The notes beneath the pieces were generated by a model, which saw only the letters and a list, made by a program, of their open reading frames with translations, was not told where the DNA came from and made no database searches. Of a DNA stretch of 64,000 nt, positions 17,958 through 26,856 are shown in pieces. The DNA is from an uncultured bacterium. GTDB taxonomy: Bacteria > Bacillota > Clostridia > Lachnospirales > Lachnospiraceae. Within the stretch, counting starts at the first letter, position 1. Each line of letters begins with the position of its first letter. The DNA lies in assembly GCA_947574055.1 (NCBI GenBank), contig CANPIC010000001.1:62001-126000 (forward strand). Direction: 5' to 3'. The position numbers and the translations under genes are program-made.

Positions 17958-19193
17958 ATGTATATAATATTCTTAACACATGTATTCCCAGTAAAAGGTT
18001 TGTCTACAACCGGAGCGGGAAATTATGTTGCCAATATGGCACAGATCATGCGCAAATATGGGCATAAAGTTTGTATAATTACAGAGGCGGAAAATAGGAG
18101 TGTTTTTAAGTGGAATGGCATTGAAGTTAGAAAAATAAGGGCAACACGTGGGTTTAAAGATACTGGACAACCTATGCCGACATATAAAAAATTATTAAAA
18201 AATATTTCAAGAAGTATATGGTATAATTGGGAAGTATTTAAGATCAATAAAAAAAATAAAGTAGATATTGTACAAAGTGTCAGTACGTACGGTATTTCTA
18301 TGCTGCGAATAAAAAGGATTCCATATGTGGTGCGGATTTCAGAGTATCTTTCTTTATGGAGTGGACTAAGAAAGTTAGATTATGACTATGATACTTGCTT
18401 AAAATCTAAGCGTATTGACGAGGAAATTACTTATATAGGAATAAAAAGAGCAGACGCAGTTATAGCACCAAGTTTTCTTATGCAAAAGTTAATTTTTAAT
18501 AAAATAAGAAAGGAATCAGTGGTAATCGAGAGTCCTATTGTGATGGGAGATATTGATTCTTTACAATTTACCGAAACTGACATAATAAGGGACAAGTATT
18601 GGATAACTTATAGTGCAATGAATTATAGAAAGGAAATACACATTATAGCTCAAATCATTGATGACTTATTGGATGAATATCCTGAGATGAAGTATGTAGT
18701 GGCAGGTAAGGATATAGAAATACTTTATGATAATCGATTTATGAGAGCCTCTTCCTTCTTTGATATTCATATAAAAAGAAATAAAGATAGATTTTTATTT
18801 CTTGGGGAAATATCAGATAGAGAAAGGTTGTTTTCTATTGTAAAAAATGCGTATGCATGTATTTTGCCAACCAGAGTGGACAACCTTCCTAATACATGTC
18901 TGGAATCTATGGCACTTGGAAAAATTGTAATTAGTACTACATGTGAACGTGGGACCAGTGTAGAGCAGTTGATCGTAGATGGGGATACCGGACTTTTAGC
19001 CCAGGTGGATAATGCGAAAAGTCTTTATAATAAAATAGTACAGGCAATGAATATGTCAAACGAAGAAAGAAAGAGTATGGAAGAAAATGCAAAAAATAGA
19101 GTTAAAAATCTAACTCCGGAAAACGTTTATGTTGAAATGATGAAAGTATATTCAAAACTGCTAACGAAGGGTAAAAGAAGAAAGAGATTATAA
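17958..19193 (+). CDS. GT4 glycosyltransferase
   Basis: A 411-residue GT-B glycosyltransferase. The N-terminus IIFLTHVFPVKGLSTTGAG has the glycine-rich acceptor-domain start, LFLGEISDRERLF the usual strand and helix of the donor domain, and DNLPNTCLESMALGK the C-terminal EX7E-like block (here D-x8-E, a modest departure). ATG 17958 follows GGAG at 17943-17946. An upstream TTG/ATG pair at 17937/17940 would add six or seven residues with no family match. It is preceded by a 240-base gap with short coding remnants, so this gene may have its own promoter. No adaptor module. Substrate unknown. Confidence 0.84.
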   Translation: MYIIFLTHVFPVKGLSTTGAGNYVANMAQIMRKYGHKVCIITEAENRSVFKWNGIEVRKIRATRGFKDTGQPMPTYKKLLKNISRSIWYNWEVFKINKKNKVDIVQSVSTYGISMLRIKRIPYVVRISEYLSLWSGLRKLDYDYDTCLKSKRIDEEITYIGIKRADAVIAPSFLMQKLIFNKIRKESVVIESPIVMGDIDSLQFTETDIIRDKYWITYSAMNYRKEIHIIAQIIDDLLDEYPEMKYVVAGKDIEILYDNRFMRASSFFDIHIKRNKDRFLFLGEISDRERLFSIVKNAYACILPTRVDNLPNTCLESMALGKIVISTTCERGTSVEQLIVDGDTGLLAQVDNAKSLYNKIVQAMNMSNEERKSMEENAKNRVKNLTPENVYVEMMKVYSKLLTKGKRRKRL

Positions 19194-19364
19194 GTTATGA
19201 TGCGATAGGGTGAATGTAAGGGTGCTTGGTGTTATTTTTATGTTTTTGAGTTAGGAATTAGACGATTATGAGGAAGTGGTTTATCTTCTTGTGAAAGACG
19301 TTCTTAATTTAAAGTGGGAAGATTCGGAACTATTAAGTATTAAAAATGAAGGAAAGGGATAAAA

Positions 19365-20519
19365 ATGATTGAAAAGATACAATTATTTTATGAACCTTTA
19401 GAAATACTAAAAAAGTTATCAAACTCAGGGGCGGAGATGTCGATAGAGCAATCTGCATTTGTGTGTGGTTTGATAAAAAATTATAAGCCTTTAAAAGTCC
19501 TAGAGGTAGGAGTTGCAGCTGGTGGAACAACTGCTATAATGCTTAATTGCATTTCAATGCTAGAACTTAATACAGAAGTATATTCTGTTGATATATCCGA
19601 AAGTTATTATCGCGATAAAAAGAAGAAAACAGGATACTTGGCGGAGGAATGTGAACAGTTTTTGCATAGAAAAGTTAAACATAATATGTATATGGGGGGG
19701 GTGTTGCCTGAATATGTGGAAAAAATAGGGAATGATATTGATTTTCTAATCCTTGATACAGTCCATTTTGTACCAGGTGAGTTACTGGATTTTTTGGTAT
19801 GCCTTCCGCATTTAAAGGATGGGGCTATTGTTTTATTACATGATATTATTATGAATCATTTGGGAAATTTTACAGAAGCGTTTGCAACAAGGCTTTTGTA
19901 TTCGCTTGTAGCGGCTCAAAAAATAAAATATGAAGAAAATAGTAATTTATATCGCTGTCAGGGGATGGGAGCTTTTATAGTTGATAAAGATACAAGAAAA
20001 TATGCAGATAATATATTTCATGCATTGATGGTTACTTGGAATTATATACCTGAAAATGCACAATTATTACTATATAGAGAAAATTTGAACAGATATTATC
20101 ATAGAGAATTAATAGAGGAATTTGATCGTGCTATTGTAATGAATAAAGAAACTTTATTACGAAAAAAATCAAATTTTGAAAGAGGATTACAGGAGATCTT
20201 TGGGTTACTTTGCCAATTACAACAAAGAAAAAATATATTTATTTATGGCTGTGGGAAATATGGATTGCAGCTATACAATTTATTTAAGCGTTTTGGAATA
20301 GAAATAGAGGGGTTTGTTATATCAGACGATCAAACAAAACCATTTATGCAACAAAGAGTTGAATATTTTTCCTGCATAGATACGAAACAGTGTACTCTGG
20401 TTTTGGGAATGAGTGCTTCGAACCAAAAGAAATTGCCGAATAGTGTTTTTGAAATAGAGGATAATTTGATATGTGTAAGTGATGATGTTCTGCACTTTTT
20501 AAGGGTGAACTTATCATAA
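19365..20519 (+). CDS. SAM-dependent methyltransferase with C-terminal Rossmann-like module; G8 tract inside
   Basis: A 384-residue protein. Residues about 40-200 are a class I methyltransferase of the Methyltransf_24/cephalosporin-hydroxylase-like type: VLEVGVAAGGTTA is the SAM loop, VYSVDIS the acidic end of strand 2, and FLILDTVHF and IVLLHDI the later blocks. Residues about 289-384 are the recurrent module (NIFIYGCGKYGLQLYNLF, then FVISDDQ, then CTLVLGMSAS). A G8 run at 19694-19701 codes for Met-Gly-Gly-Val in the methyltransferase part and is in frame. G7 would stop after about ten codons and G9 after about four, removing the rest of the enzyme. A sugar O-methyl or related modification is the likely role. 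ON state in this sequence. Confidence 0.82.
   Translation: MIEKIQLFYEPLEILKKLSNSGAEMSIEQSAFVCGLIKNYKPLKVLEVGVAAGGTTAIMLNCISMLELNTEVYSVDISESYYRDKKKKTGYLAEECEQFLHRKVKHNMYMGGVLPEYVEKIGNDIDFLILDTVHFVPGELLDFLVCLPHLKDGAIVLLHDIIMNHLGNFTEAFATRLLYSLVAAQKIKYEENSNLYRCQGMGAFIVDKDTRKYADNIFHALMVTWNYIPENAQLLLYRENLNRYYHRELIEEFDRAIVMNKETLLRKKSNFERGLQEIFGLLCQLQQRKNIFIYGCGKYGLQLYNLFKRFGIEIEGFVISDDQTKPFMQQRVEYFSCIDTKQCTLVLGMSASNQKKLPNSVFEIEDNLICVSDDVLHFLRVNLS
19694..19701 (+). repeat. Poly-G tract, 8 bases (candidate ON/OFF switch of methyltransferase)
   Basis: Eight G within the methyltransferase domain. The G8 length is in frame. Loss or gain of one G leads to a stop within about a dozen codons (TAG after G7, TGA after G9). 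Confidence 0.78.
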
Positions 20520-20600
20520 TGATTATTTATGTTAATAATAGATTAAGGTACCCATTTTATAGAGATTATTTTAAGTTTGGATTTGTGGAGAGAGATTAAA

Positions 20601-21824
20601 ATGAAAAATATATTAATAGACTTTACATATTATCAAGCAGGATCTTCATTTCACGGAGGCGGCGAATATGGGAATGTTATATTAGAGGAATTATTGAAGG
20701 AGCCGGTACAGACTAACTGTGGTATTTTTTTCCTAAAAGGCAAGCGGGTTAATAAAAAACTTATTGAAGGATGCATAGATAAAGGTTGGAATATTCATAG
20801 TGGGTGTGATGTAAGGAATGTTTCAGGCATAGTGAGGCAATATAAATATACAACAATATATTCAGCATTGCCATATGCTAATAGTTGGGGGAAGGTCAGA
20901 CTCCCTTCCAATATAAAATTTATTGGAACATTTCATGGTTTGCGTAATTTGGAATTGGCAAATTGCGAGGATAGTGAAACAGAATTTTTTAACGGAAATC
21001 ATGAAAACAATAATTCAGATTATATTTATGAAACAAATAATAAGAAGAAAAAAATGAAATGGTATCAGATTTATGAGAATAATTTGCTTGCATTTAAAAA
21101 CGGCAAGATAATTGTGGTGTCTGAACATACTAAACACAGTATATATTACTATTTTCCGGCTTTAAGAAATGCAGATATTGAAGTTTTATATTCTCCACCT
21201 AAATTAATTTATAGTAAAGTATTGCAAAATACCGATGAAATATTAAAAGGTTATGGACTTTTATTTAGAAATTTTGGCTTGATTGTGAGCGCGGATATTT
21301 GGTATAAAAATGCTTTGCGAGCTGTTTATGCGTATGATAGAATATTTGATAATAAGTATGATTTTGTGACGGATGATTATAAAGTTGTCGTGACTGGAAT
21401 AAGTAATAAAAATCTTTTGCTAAGTCAAATTAAGAATAAAAGCAGATTTTTGTTATTGGATTATGTTTCAACAGAAACATTGGAAACATTTTATTCAGGC
21501 GCACAGTTGTTTGTATACCCGTCTTTAAACGAAGGGTTTGGATATCCGCCTTTGGAAGCAATGAAGTATGGAACATTATGTGCTTGCTCTGCAAATACTT
21601 CTATAACTGAGATATGTAAAGATATGGTTTTATATTTCAATCCATTGCTAATAGAAGAAATTGCAATTCGTATATTGGAAAGCTTTTCAGAAGAGATATG
21701 TGAAGAGAAAAAGAAGATAATGAGGCGTGAACTGCCGATTGTTGAGCAAAGGCAAAAAAGGGATTTGCAAAGACTCATAGAAATTATTACAGAAGAGGAG
21801 AAATTAGATGGATGCAGTGAATAA
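20601..21824 (+). CDS. GT4 glycosyltransferase
   Basis: A 407-residue GT-B family 4 enzyme. SSFHGGGEYGNVI is the N-terminal glycine-rich loop and NEGFGYPPLEAMKYG the EX7E motif that binds the sugar nucleotide. In length and arrangement it resembles rhamnosyl- or mannosyl-type GT4 enzymes, but specificity cannot be assigned. ATG 20601 has GGAGAGAG 10-14 bases upstream; the TTG eight codons earlier lies before that site and is rejected. The stop overlaps the next gene's start by 17 bases, and that next gene encodes only the adaptor module. The pair therefore looks like a split version of the glycosyltransferase-module fusions found downstream. Confidence 0.86.
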   Translation: MKNILIDFTYYQAGSSFHGGGEYGNVILEELLKEPVQTNCGIFFLKGKRVNKKLIEGCIDKGWNIHSGCDVRNVSGIVRQYKYTTIYSALPYANSWGKVRLPSNIKFIGTFHGLRNLELANCEDSETEFFNGNHENNNSDYIYETNNKKKKMKWYQIYENNLLAFKNGKIIVVSEHTKHSIYYYFPALRNADIEVLYSPPKLIYSKVLQNTDEILKGYGLLFRNFGLIVSADIWYKNALRAVYAYDRIFDNKYDFVTDDYKVVVTGISNKNLLLSQIKNKSRFLLLDYVSTETLETFYSGAQLFVYPSLNEGFGYPPLEAMKYGTLCACSANTSITEICKDMVLYFNPLLIEEIAIRILESFSEEICEEKKKIMRRELPIVEQRQKRDLQRLIEIITEEEKLDGCSE

Positions 21825-22200
21825 ACGGCAGAAAATGATTGAAGAGTTTTACCATATTTTTGATCAGTGGCTTACCTTATATGAAGAGGGAGTTGGCGTA
21901 GATTCTATATTGATAGGATATAAATACTATAATGTTGCGATTTATGGTATGGGGACTATGGCAATGCACTTGATAGCTGCGCTGAAAGAGAGCCAGGTAA
22001 GTATTAAATATATAATTGACAAGAATTCAGCAGATTTTTATACAGATGTTAAAGTTGTATCTTTAGAAGAAGTAAAAGAACCGGTGGATGTTATTATTTG
22101 CACATGTATAGATGAAAATTATGAAACAATCAAGCAGTTGTCAGAGCGTTTAAATTGTTCAGTGGTTAGCTTAGCAGATATTGTATTTGAAAATTTATGA
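21808..22200 (+). CDS. Stand-alone copy of the recurrent Rossmann-like adaptor module
   Basis: A 130-residue protein consisting of a helical lead (residues 1-40, FYHIFDQWLTLYEEG) and the module itself: VAIYGMGTMAMHLI (glycine loop), YIIDKN (Asp), then VDVIICTCIDENYETIKQL. The helical lead also resembles the segment just before the module in the 26857-28305 protein (YFDMFDKWFELIENG), so lead and module travel together. No catalytic domain is attached. It overlaps the upstream GT4 gene by 17 bases and has GAGGAG for ribosome binding. The likely role is to act in trans with that GT4 or to bind a nucleotide or nucleotide-sugar. Function unproven. Confidence 0.75.
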   Translation: MDAVNKRQKMIEEFYHIFDQWLTLYEEGVGVDSILIGYKYYNVAIYGMGTMAMHLIAALKESQVSIKYIIDKNSADFYTDVKVVSLEEVKEPVDVIICTCIDENYETIKQLSERLNCSVVSLADIVFENL

Positions 22201-22213
22201 CGGAGGATATAAA

Positions 22214-23101
22214 ATGAAAAGAGTTATTATATTCGGAGCGGGAAAATTTGGAAAGAATAGATATAAATGCTTAAAAGACAAATATGATGTTGAAGTAGTT
22301 GCATATGCAGATAATGATTCTGAAAAGTGGGGGGGGCGGTGCAATGATATTTGTATAATTGCACCTGAGGAAATACAACAATTTGAGTATGATGAAATAT
22401 TGATCGCTGTTATAGATTTTGAGGTTTCCGAGGAAATCAGGGCAGAACTGAGAAAATTAAATATTTTAGATGAAAAGATAGTTGATCTTGCCACAAGTGT
22501 AAAGTACATGGACATATATATGGAGCCACGTTTTGGTTGGATCCAGGATTTTGGGAAATGGGTGAGTGAACAGAAAATCAAGGGAAGTGTGGCTGAATGT
22601 GGTGTATATAGAGGTGATTCAGCAAAATTTATAAACAAGTTTTTCCCTGATAGAAAGTTGTATTTATTCGATACTTTTGAAGGCTTTTCAGAGGACGATG
22701 TGAAATTTGAAAAATGTTTGGGGAACTCTGAATTTAATGACAGTAAATTTGCATTAGAACCTGTATTTCGGAATACCAGTGTAGGATATGTTTTAAAAAA
22801 GATGCCTTTTCCTGAAAATATTTGTATTAAGAAAGGCTATTTTCCGGAATCTGCTTGTGAAATTAACGATAGGTTTTGTTTTGTAAATCTAGATATGGAT
22901 CTATATGCGCCTATGCTTAACGGCTTGCAATTTTTCTGGGAACGTTTGGAAACAAATGGATGTATTTTGTTACACGATTATTTTCATCCCAATTTGCCCG
23001 GTGTAAAAAAGGCAGTAGAAGCCTTTGAACAAAAATGTACGGATAAGATTTTTAAAACAGTGATTGGAGATAGAGTGAGTATCGCTTTATTTAAAGGATA
23101 A
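22214..23101 (+). CDS. Adaptor module + TylF/MycF-type O-methyltransferase; G8 tract in module
   Basis: A 295-residue protein in the reverse order to its neighbours. Residues 1-100 are the recurrent module (RVIIFGAGKFGKNRYKCL, YADNDSEKWGG, YDEILIAVIDFEV) and residues about 110-295 are a TylF-like macrocin-O-methyltransferase. AECGVYRGDSAKF is the SAM loop, YLFDTFEGF the TylF hallmark, LDMDLYAPM the metal-binding acidic segment and CILLHDYFHP the closing block. Such enzymes methylate sugar hydroxyls with SAM and Mg2+. ATG 22214 has GGAGG at 22203-22207. A G8 run (22329-22336) encodes Trp-Gly-Gly and is in frame. G7 or G9 would stop within about nine codons and remove the whole methyltransferase. 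Confidence 0.87.
   Translation: MKRVIIFGAGKFGKNRYKCLKDKYDVEVVAYADNDSEKWGGRCNDICIIAPEEIQQFEYDEILIAVIDFEVSEEIRAELRKLNILDEKIVDLATSVKYMDIYMEPRFGWIQDFGKWVSEQKIKGSVAECGVYRGDSAKFINKFFPDRKLYLFDTFEGFSEDDVKFEKCLGNSEFNDSKFALEPVFRNTSVGYVLKKMPFPENICIKKGYFPESACEINDRFCFVNLDMDLYAPMLNGLQFFWERLETNGCILLHDYFHPNLPGVKKAVEAFEQKCTDKIFKTVIGDRVSIALFKG
22329..22336 (+). repeat. Poly-G tract, 8 bases (candidate ON/OFF switch of TylF-like gene)
   Basis: Eight G early in the TylF-like gene, in frame at this length. G7 gives a TAA within nine codons and G9 a TGA within six, so slippage would shut the gene off. Confidence 0.78.
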
Positions 23102-23203
23102 TGAATTGCCAGGGAATTTAGTGTATTATGGTTTGCCAAAGGAACATAGAGTCGTTATTTTAGTATTAATATTAGGCTGTATATAAGAATGAAGGGATGA
23201 GAA

Positions 23204-24349
23204 ATGATAAAGATATCTGTAATAACCGTATGCTATAATAGTGTTCAAACTATAGAGAAAACAATAAGAAGTGTTATTACTCAAAAATATCCTAAGTTGG
23301 AATATATTATTATTGATGGCGACTCTACAGATGGGACACAGGAGATTATCCGTCGATATCAAAGTGCTATAAAGTTTTGGGTAAGTGAGCCTGACAATGG
23401 CATATATGATGCAATGAATAAAGGAATTCATGTGGCAACCGGAGATGTGATTGCTTTTTTAAATAGTGATGACTGGTATGAGGATGGAACCCTGGAAAGC
23501 GTGGATCAGTATTTTAGAGATGAAAAGTTGCAAATATTAAGTGGAGAAATTAATACCTGGGACAGGCAGGGGAAATATAAGATAATGAGAAAAAGGAGCG
23601 GAAATGATATACGTATTAATATGGTATATCGTCATCCGGCTACTTTTGCTCGTAAGACGTTGTTTGACCGATATGGTGGGTTTGACACAAGCTATAAAAT
23701 TGCTGCCGATTATGAGTGGATGTTACGCATATACAATGAGGGGGTGCCAGTATATTATACCGAACGTATCTTTACAAATTTTCGTACTGATGGAGCATCC
23801 TATCTTCATGTATTGACCGGGTATAAAGAAGCGGAGCAAATCGCCTTGAAAGCACTGGAGGAACAAAGCGATTTGGATGAAAATGATTATAATTTGCGAA
23901 AAAATAAGATTATAGAATATAATAGAAAAATGTGCAATATTCATTATGCTAAGTTTGCGGCAGAAAAGCGGATATTAGAAAAGTCTGAGTTGAAGGCCGA
24001 GTTACAGAAAATTTTATATTCTCCCATACCATACTCTATTTTCGGATGTGGAAAAATAAGCGATGAATGTCTGCAAATATTATCACAGTTGGAAATGTAT
24101 CCTATATGTTATTGGGATAGTAAACCCGAAATGTGGGGAACATTGAATCAGGGGGTTAAGGTTAGAAATCCAAAAGAGATAAAGGATATAAATTCTATCA
24201 TTATTGTTGCTTCCACTTTTTATGAAGAAGAGATTAAAGAACAACTGATAAAAATGCACTTAACTGAAAACAAAGATTTTGTCACCTATAGTGTAATAAG
24301 GAATCTAATAGGAGATAAAGTTAAAAGTTATTTAGAAAATGATATTTAA
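23204..24349 (+). CDS. GT2 glycosyltransferase with C-terminal adaptor module
   Basis: A 381-residue protein. Residues 1-220 are a GT2 domain of the type that begins ISVITVCYNSVQTI and continues YIIIDGDSTDGTQE, PDNGIYDAMNKG and AFLNSDDWYEDG. The PDxGIYDAMNKG block is characteristic of one GT2 subgroup found in capsule loci. Residues about 275-370 are the recurrent module in a somewhat worn form (YSIFGCGKISDECL, CYWDSK, SIIIVASTFYEEE). A 102-base gap separates it from the upstream methyltransferase, and GAAGGGATGAGAA forms the ribosome site. Donor and acceptor unknown. Confidence 0.87.
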   Translation: MIKISVITVCYNSVQTIEKTIRSVITQKYPKLEYIIIDGDSTDGTQEIIRRYQSAIKFWVSEPDNGIYDAMNKGIHVATGDVIAFLNSDDWYEDGTLESVDQYFRDEKLQILSGEINTWDRQGKYKIMRKRSGNDIRINMVYRHPATFARKTLFDRYGGFDTSYKIAADYEWMLRIYNEGVPVYYTERIFTNFRTDGASYLHVLTGYKEAEQIALKALEEQSDLDENDYNLRKNKIIEYNRKMCNIHYAKFAAEKRILEKSELKAELQKILYSPIPYSIFGCGKISDECLQILSQLEMYPICYWDSKPEMWGTLNQGVKVRNPKEIKDINSIIIVASTFYEEEIKEQLIKMHLTENKDFVTYSVIRNLIGDKVKSYLENDI

Positions 24350-24731
24350 TATTGCAAATCCTTGCTTTCAAAGTCGACAATATGTACTATATTTTCAGTT
24401 TGTAACAAGATAATATTGAGTAAAGTCTATGTAATAGTGACTGAAGATAAAGAATAAAATTCTTACTTTACTATGATTTATGCAATTCAGATATATTTTA
24501 TATTTTTATTGTGAAAGTGATCGGGAAGTACGGAAGATAAATTTCGCTGATGATATTTCTTTTAAGACAGAATTTGTGAATGGAATGGTGTTAGATTTAT
24601 TAGCCTATAAATAATTGGCTTTTACATATTGTCATTAACGAAGGTGGATGTCTGCGAGTTTCCTTGCCTTGTATTTTTACGGATTAAAAGAAGACGGGTT
24701 AAGTGCACTAAAATTGTTTTGGAGATATTAA
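24350..24731 (+). other. 382-base gap, probably decayed coding DNA
   Basis: Very AT-rich. Stops break every frame. A 27-codon open piece (24648-24731) directly before the next gene reads like the end of a lost protein but has no recognisable motif. No terminator or clear promoter was found. Confidence 0.35.
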
Positions 24732-25941
24732 ATGGATGAATCTACGTTTGGAATAAATAATCATAATTTGCTATTGAAGTCTGTCCGTAAAAATAATAAT
24801 TATAAAGTAATACATGGTTTGGAAAATAATAAGATATGCTTAATTTTTTGTTCAAGTAATGCAATCTATTTCCCTAATACACAGGAAACTTTTATCAAAA
24901 GAATTTTATGTGAAGACAAGTATGAGTGGACTACTGTATCATCATATTTATGTAGTAGAGTAGAAAAGATAATTATGATCCGGGATGTATATAAAAATTG
25001 GTATGTAACAGGGATAAGCGAGGAGGTAGATACAATTGATAAGTTATTGATATTACTTGGTAAAGAGTGTTGCGGGTATGATATTATGACATTTGGTAAT
25101 TCTGCCGGAGGATATCTTGCTACTATTATTGGCGCAAAGCTGGGGGCAAGAGCAGTTTTTAATTGGGGGGGGGCAATGGAACCTTTATCAATATCAAGAT
25201 GTAATAAAACGTTATTATTTTTTGGACAAATATAAGGATGAGGATATATATAATCAATATTATAATATCGTAAGTTTAGTACAAAATAAAAAAGTTAATG
25301 TTTTTTATTTTTATTCGGGATTGTGTATAGCGGATGTTGAACAAGAAAAGTGGATTCAGGATATTAACAATGTGTATGCTTTCGCACTTGATAGTGATAC
25401 ACATGGAACTGGGCTTTCGATGGAGGCATATGTGAATCTGCCTTTTTGCGATTTAGAAAAAGTAAAGGAGTATTCGATAGGGCATAAAGGAACATTATTG
25501 AATATTGCTGCGTTAAGTCATAACATAATGAAGATGGTTAAATCGGATATAAGATATATAATTCCGCCCCAGATTAATGCGAAAGAGAAAGCTCGATTAT
25601 ATCGTAACCTGTTAGTGCAATGGATATGTAAAGAGATTGATATCAAGAAGCAAATTGAATTAATGGGTTATAAACAGGTTGCAATTTGGGGGAAAGGAGA
25701 TATATGCGATCTTCTGCTTGGCAAATTAGATAATGCGATAACAGTAAAATATATCATTGAAAGCCATCCAATATACGGGACAATGTATCATGGAATACCA
25801 TTAATTGGCTTAGAAGAGTTACCTTTTGATATAGAGGCTGTAATTGTTATTCCTTATTATGACTTAGAAAAAATAACAAATGAAATTAGATTAAAAAATA
25901 CCCAAGTATCAGTGATAGGATTGAATCAAATAATTAAATGA
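24732..25941 (+). pseudogene. Phase-OFF gene: alpha/beta-hydrolase-like protein with C-terminal adaptor module (frameshift at G9)
   Basis: The frame from ATG 24732 (GGAG at 24721-24724) runs through a G9 tract at 25165-25173 and stops at 25235. A second frame takes over across the tract and ends at 25941. Removing a single G joins them into one 402-residue protein without any other change. Residues about 118-128 read FGNSAGGYLA, the nucleophile elbow (GxSxGG) of an alpha/beta-hydrolase or esterase, and DTHGTG further on could carry the catalytic His. The last 90 residues are the recurrent module (VAIWGKGDICDLLL, YIIESHP, AVIVIPYYDLE). The gene is thus a switchable esterase-like or related enzyme caught in the OFF state. 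A homopolymer sequencing error is the alternative. Confidence 0.82.
25165..25173 (+). repeat. Poly-G tract, 9 bases (OFF-state contingency site)
   Basis: Nine G. The other three tracts of the cluster have eight. With eight here, Trp-Gly-Gly-Gln-Trp joins the two halves of the hydrolase-like gene; with nine the product ends after 167 residues. Confidence 0.85.
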
Positions 25942-25948
25942 GAGGTTA

Positions 25949-26842
25949 ATGATGAAGCAACTTGTTTTATATGGTGCAGGAAAGATTGGAATAGAGTGGT
26001 TAAATGTACTTGGAAAAGAAAATGTATTATGTTTTGCGGATTCAGATTCCAATAAAATAGGAACATGTATACAGGGGAAACATGTGAAAAGTATACAGGA
26101 CCTAAAGGAAATTAAGGATGATATTAAAATATTCGTATCTGCGTCAATAGCAAATAGGGAAAAGATTTTTTTTACATTAAGAGAATGGGATATGGAGGAT
26201 GTTATAATATCCAGTCCATATAAAACTGTCAGAGCGAAAAAGGACGCTTATTTTGATCCGGCGACAAAGTTTGGCGGACATAATTTCCTTGGTGCCAATA
26301 CAAAAGTGATTCATTGTAAATTAGGGTATGGTTCTTATCTGGCTAATGATGGGGATTTGCGATATGCAGATGTTGGAAAATATACATGTATTGCCGGAGG
26401 AGGAAAAATCATAATAGGTCAGCATCCGGTCAAAAGTTTTGTGTCTATACATCCAGCTTTTTATGCACCTGATAATATTTCATCTGATTTACATTATGTT
26501 AATAAAGTAAAGTTTAAAGAATATTCATATTTAAGTGATGAATATGCAGTAAAGATAGGAAATGATGTTTGGATTGGCAATCATGTTCTGATTATGGAAG
26601 GAGTCAGAATCGGGGACGGGGCGATAGTTGCAGCAGGAGCCGTTGTAACAAAAGATGTTGATCCATTTACAATTACAGGTGGGGTTCCGGCACGAAAAAT
26701 ACGGGATCGATTCTCGAAGGAACAGACAGAATATTTAAAGAAGTTAAGTTGGTGGGATAAAGACGAAGCATGGATTAGGGAATATGCCGATTATTTTGAA
26801 AATATAGATGATCTTATGAGTCGTGTTCCTTTGAGTAATTGA
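25949..26842 (+). CDS. Adaptor module + hexapeptide-repeat (LbH) acetyltransferase
   Basis: A 297-residue protein. Residues 1-90 are the recurrent module in its clearest form (QLVLYGAGKIGIEWL, CFADSDSNKIG, IKIFVSASIANRE). Residues about 105-270 form a left-handed beta-helix acyltransferase of the xenobiotic/CatB-like group: repeated hexads, IGNDVWIGNHVLIMEGVRIG, IVAAGAVVTKDV and GGVPARKIRDRF. The order, a Rossmann-like domain followed by LbH, is that of PglD/NeuD-type sugar acetyltransferases, in which the N-terminal domain binds the UDP-sugar. This gives the best hint to what the module does elsewhere. Likely O- or N-acetylates a sugar with acetyl-CoA. Starts seven bases after the phase-variable gene. 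Confidence 0.87.
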   Translation: MMKQLVLYGAGKIGIEWLNVLGKENVLCFADSDSNKIGTCIQGKHVKSIQDLKEIKDDIKIFVSASIANREKIFFTLREWDMEDVIISSPYKTVRAKKDAYFDPATKFGGHNFLGANTKVIHCKLGYGSYLANDGDLRYADVGKYTCIAGGGKIIIGQHPVKSFVSIHPAFYAPDNISSDLHYVNKVKFKEYSYLSDEYAVKIGNDVWIGNHVLIMEGVRIGDGAIVAAGAVVTKDVDPFTITGGVPARKIRDRFSKEQTEYLKKLSWWDKDEAWIREYADYFENIDDLMSRVPLSN

Positions 26843-26856
26843 AAAGGATAATGTAA

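Noticed and set aside
19255-19361. 35-codon open stretch before the methyltransferase gene
   Set aside because: It reads like protein but lacks a start codon and any known motif and is preceded by a stop; at most a remnant.
24648-24731. 27-residue ATG-started peptide directly before the phase-variable gene
   Set aside because: No proper ribosome-site spacing and no motif; more likely the tail of a lost gene than a real small protein or leader.
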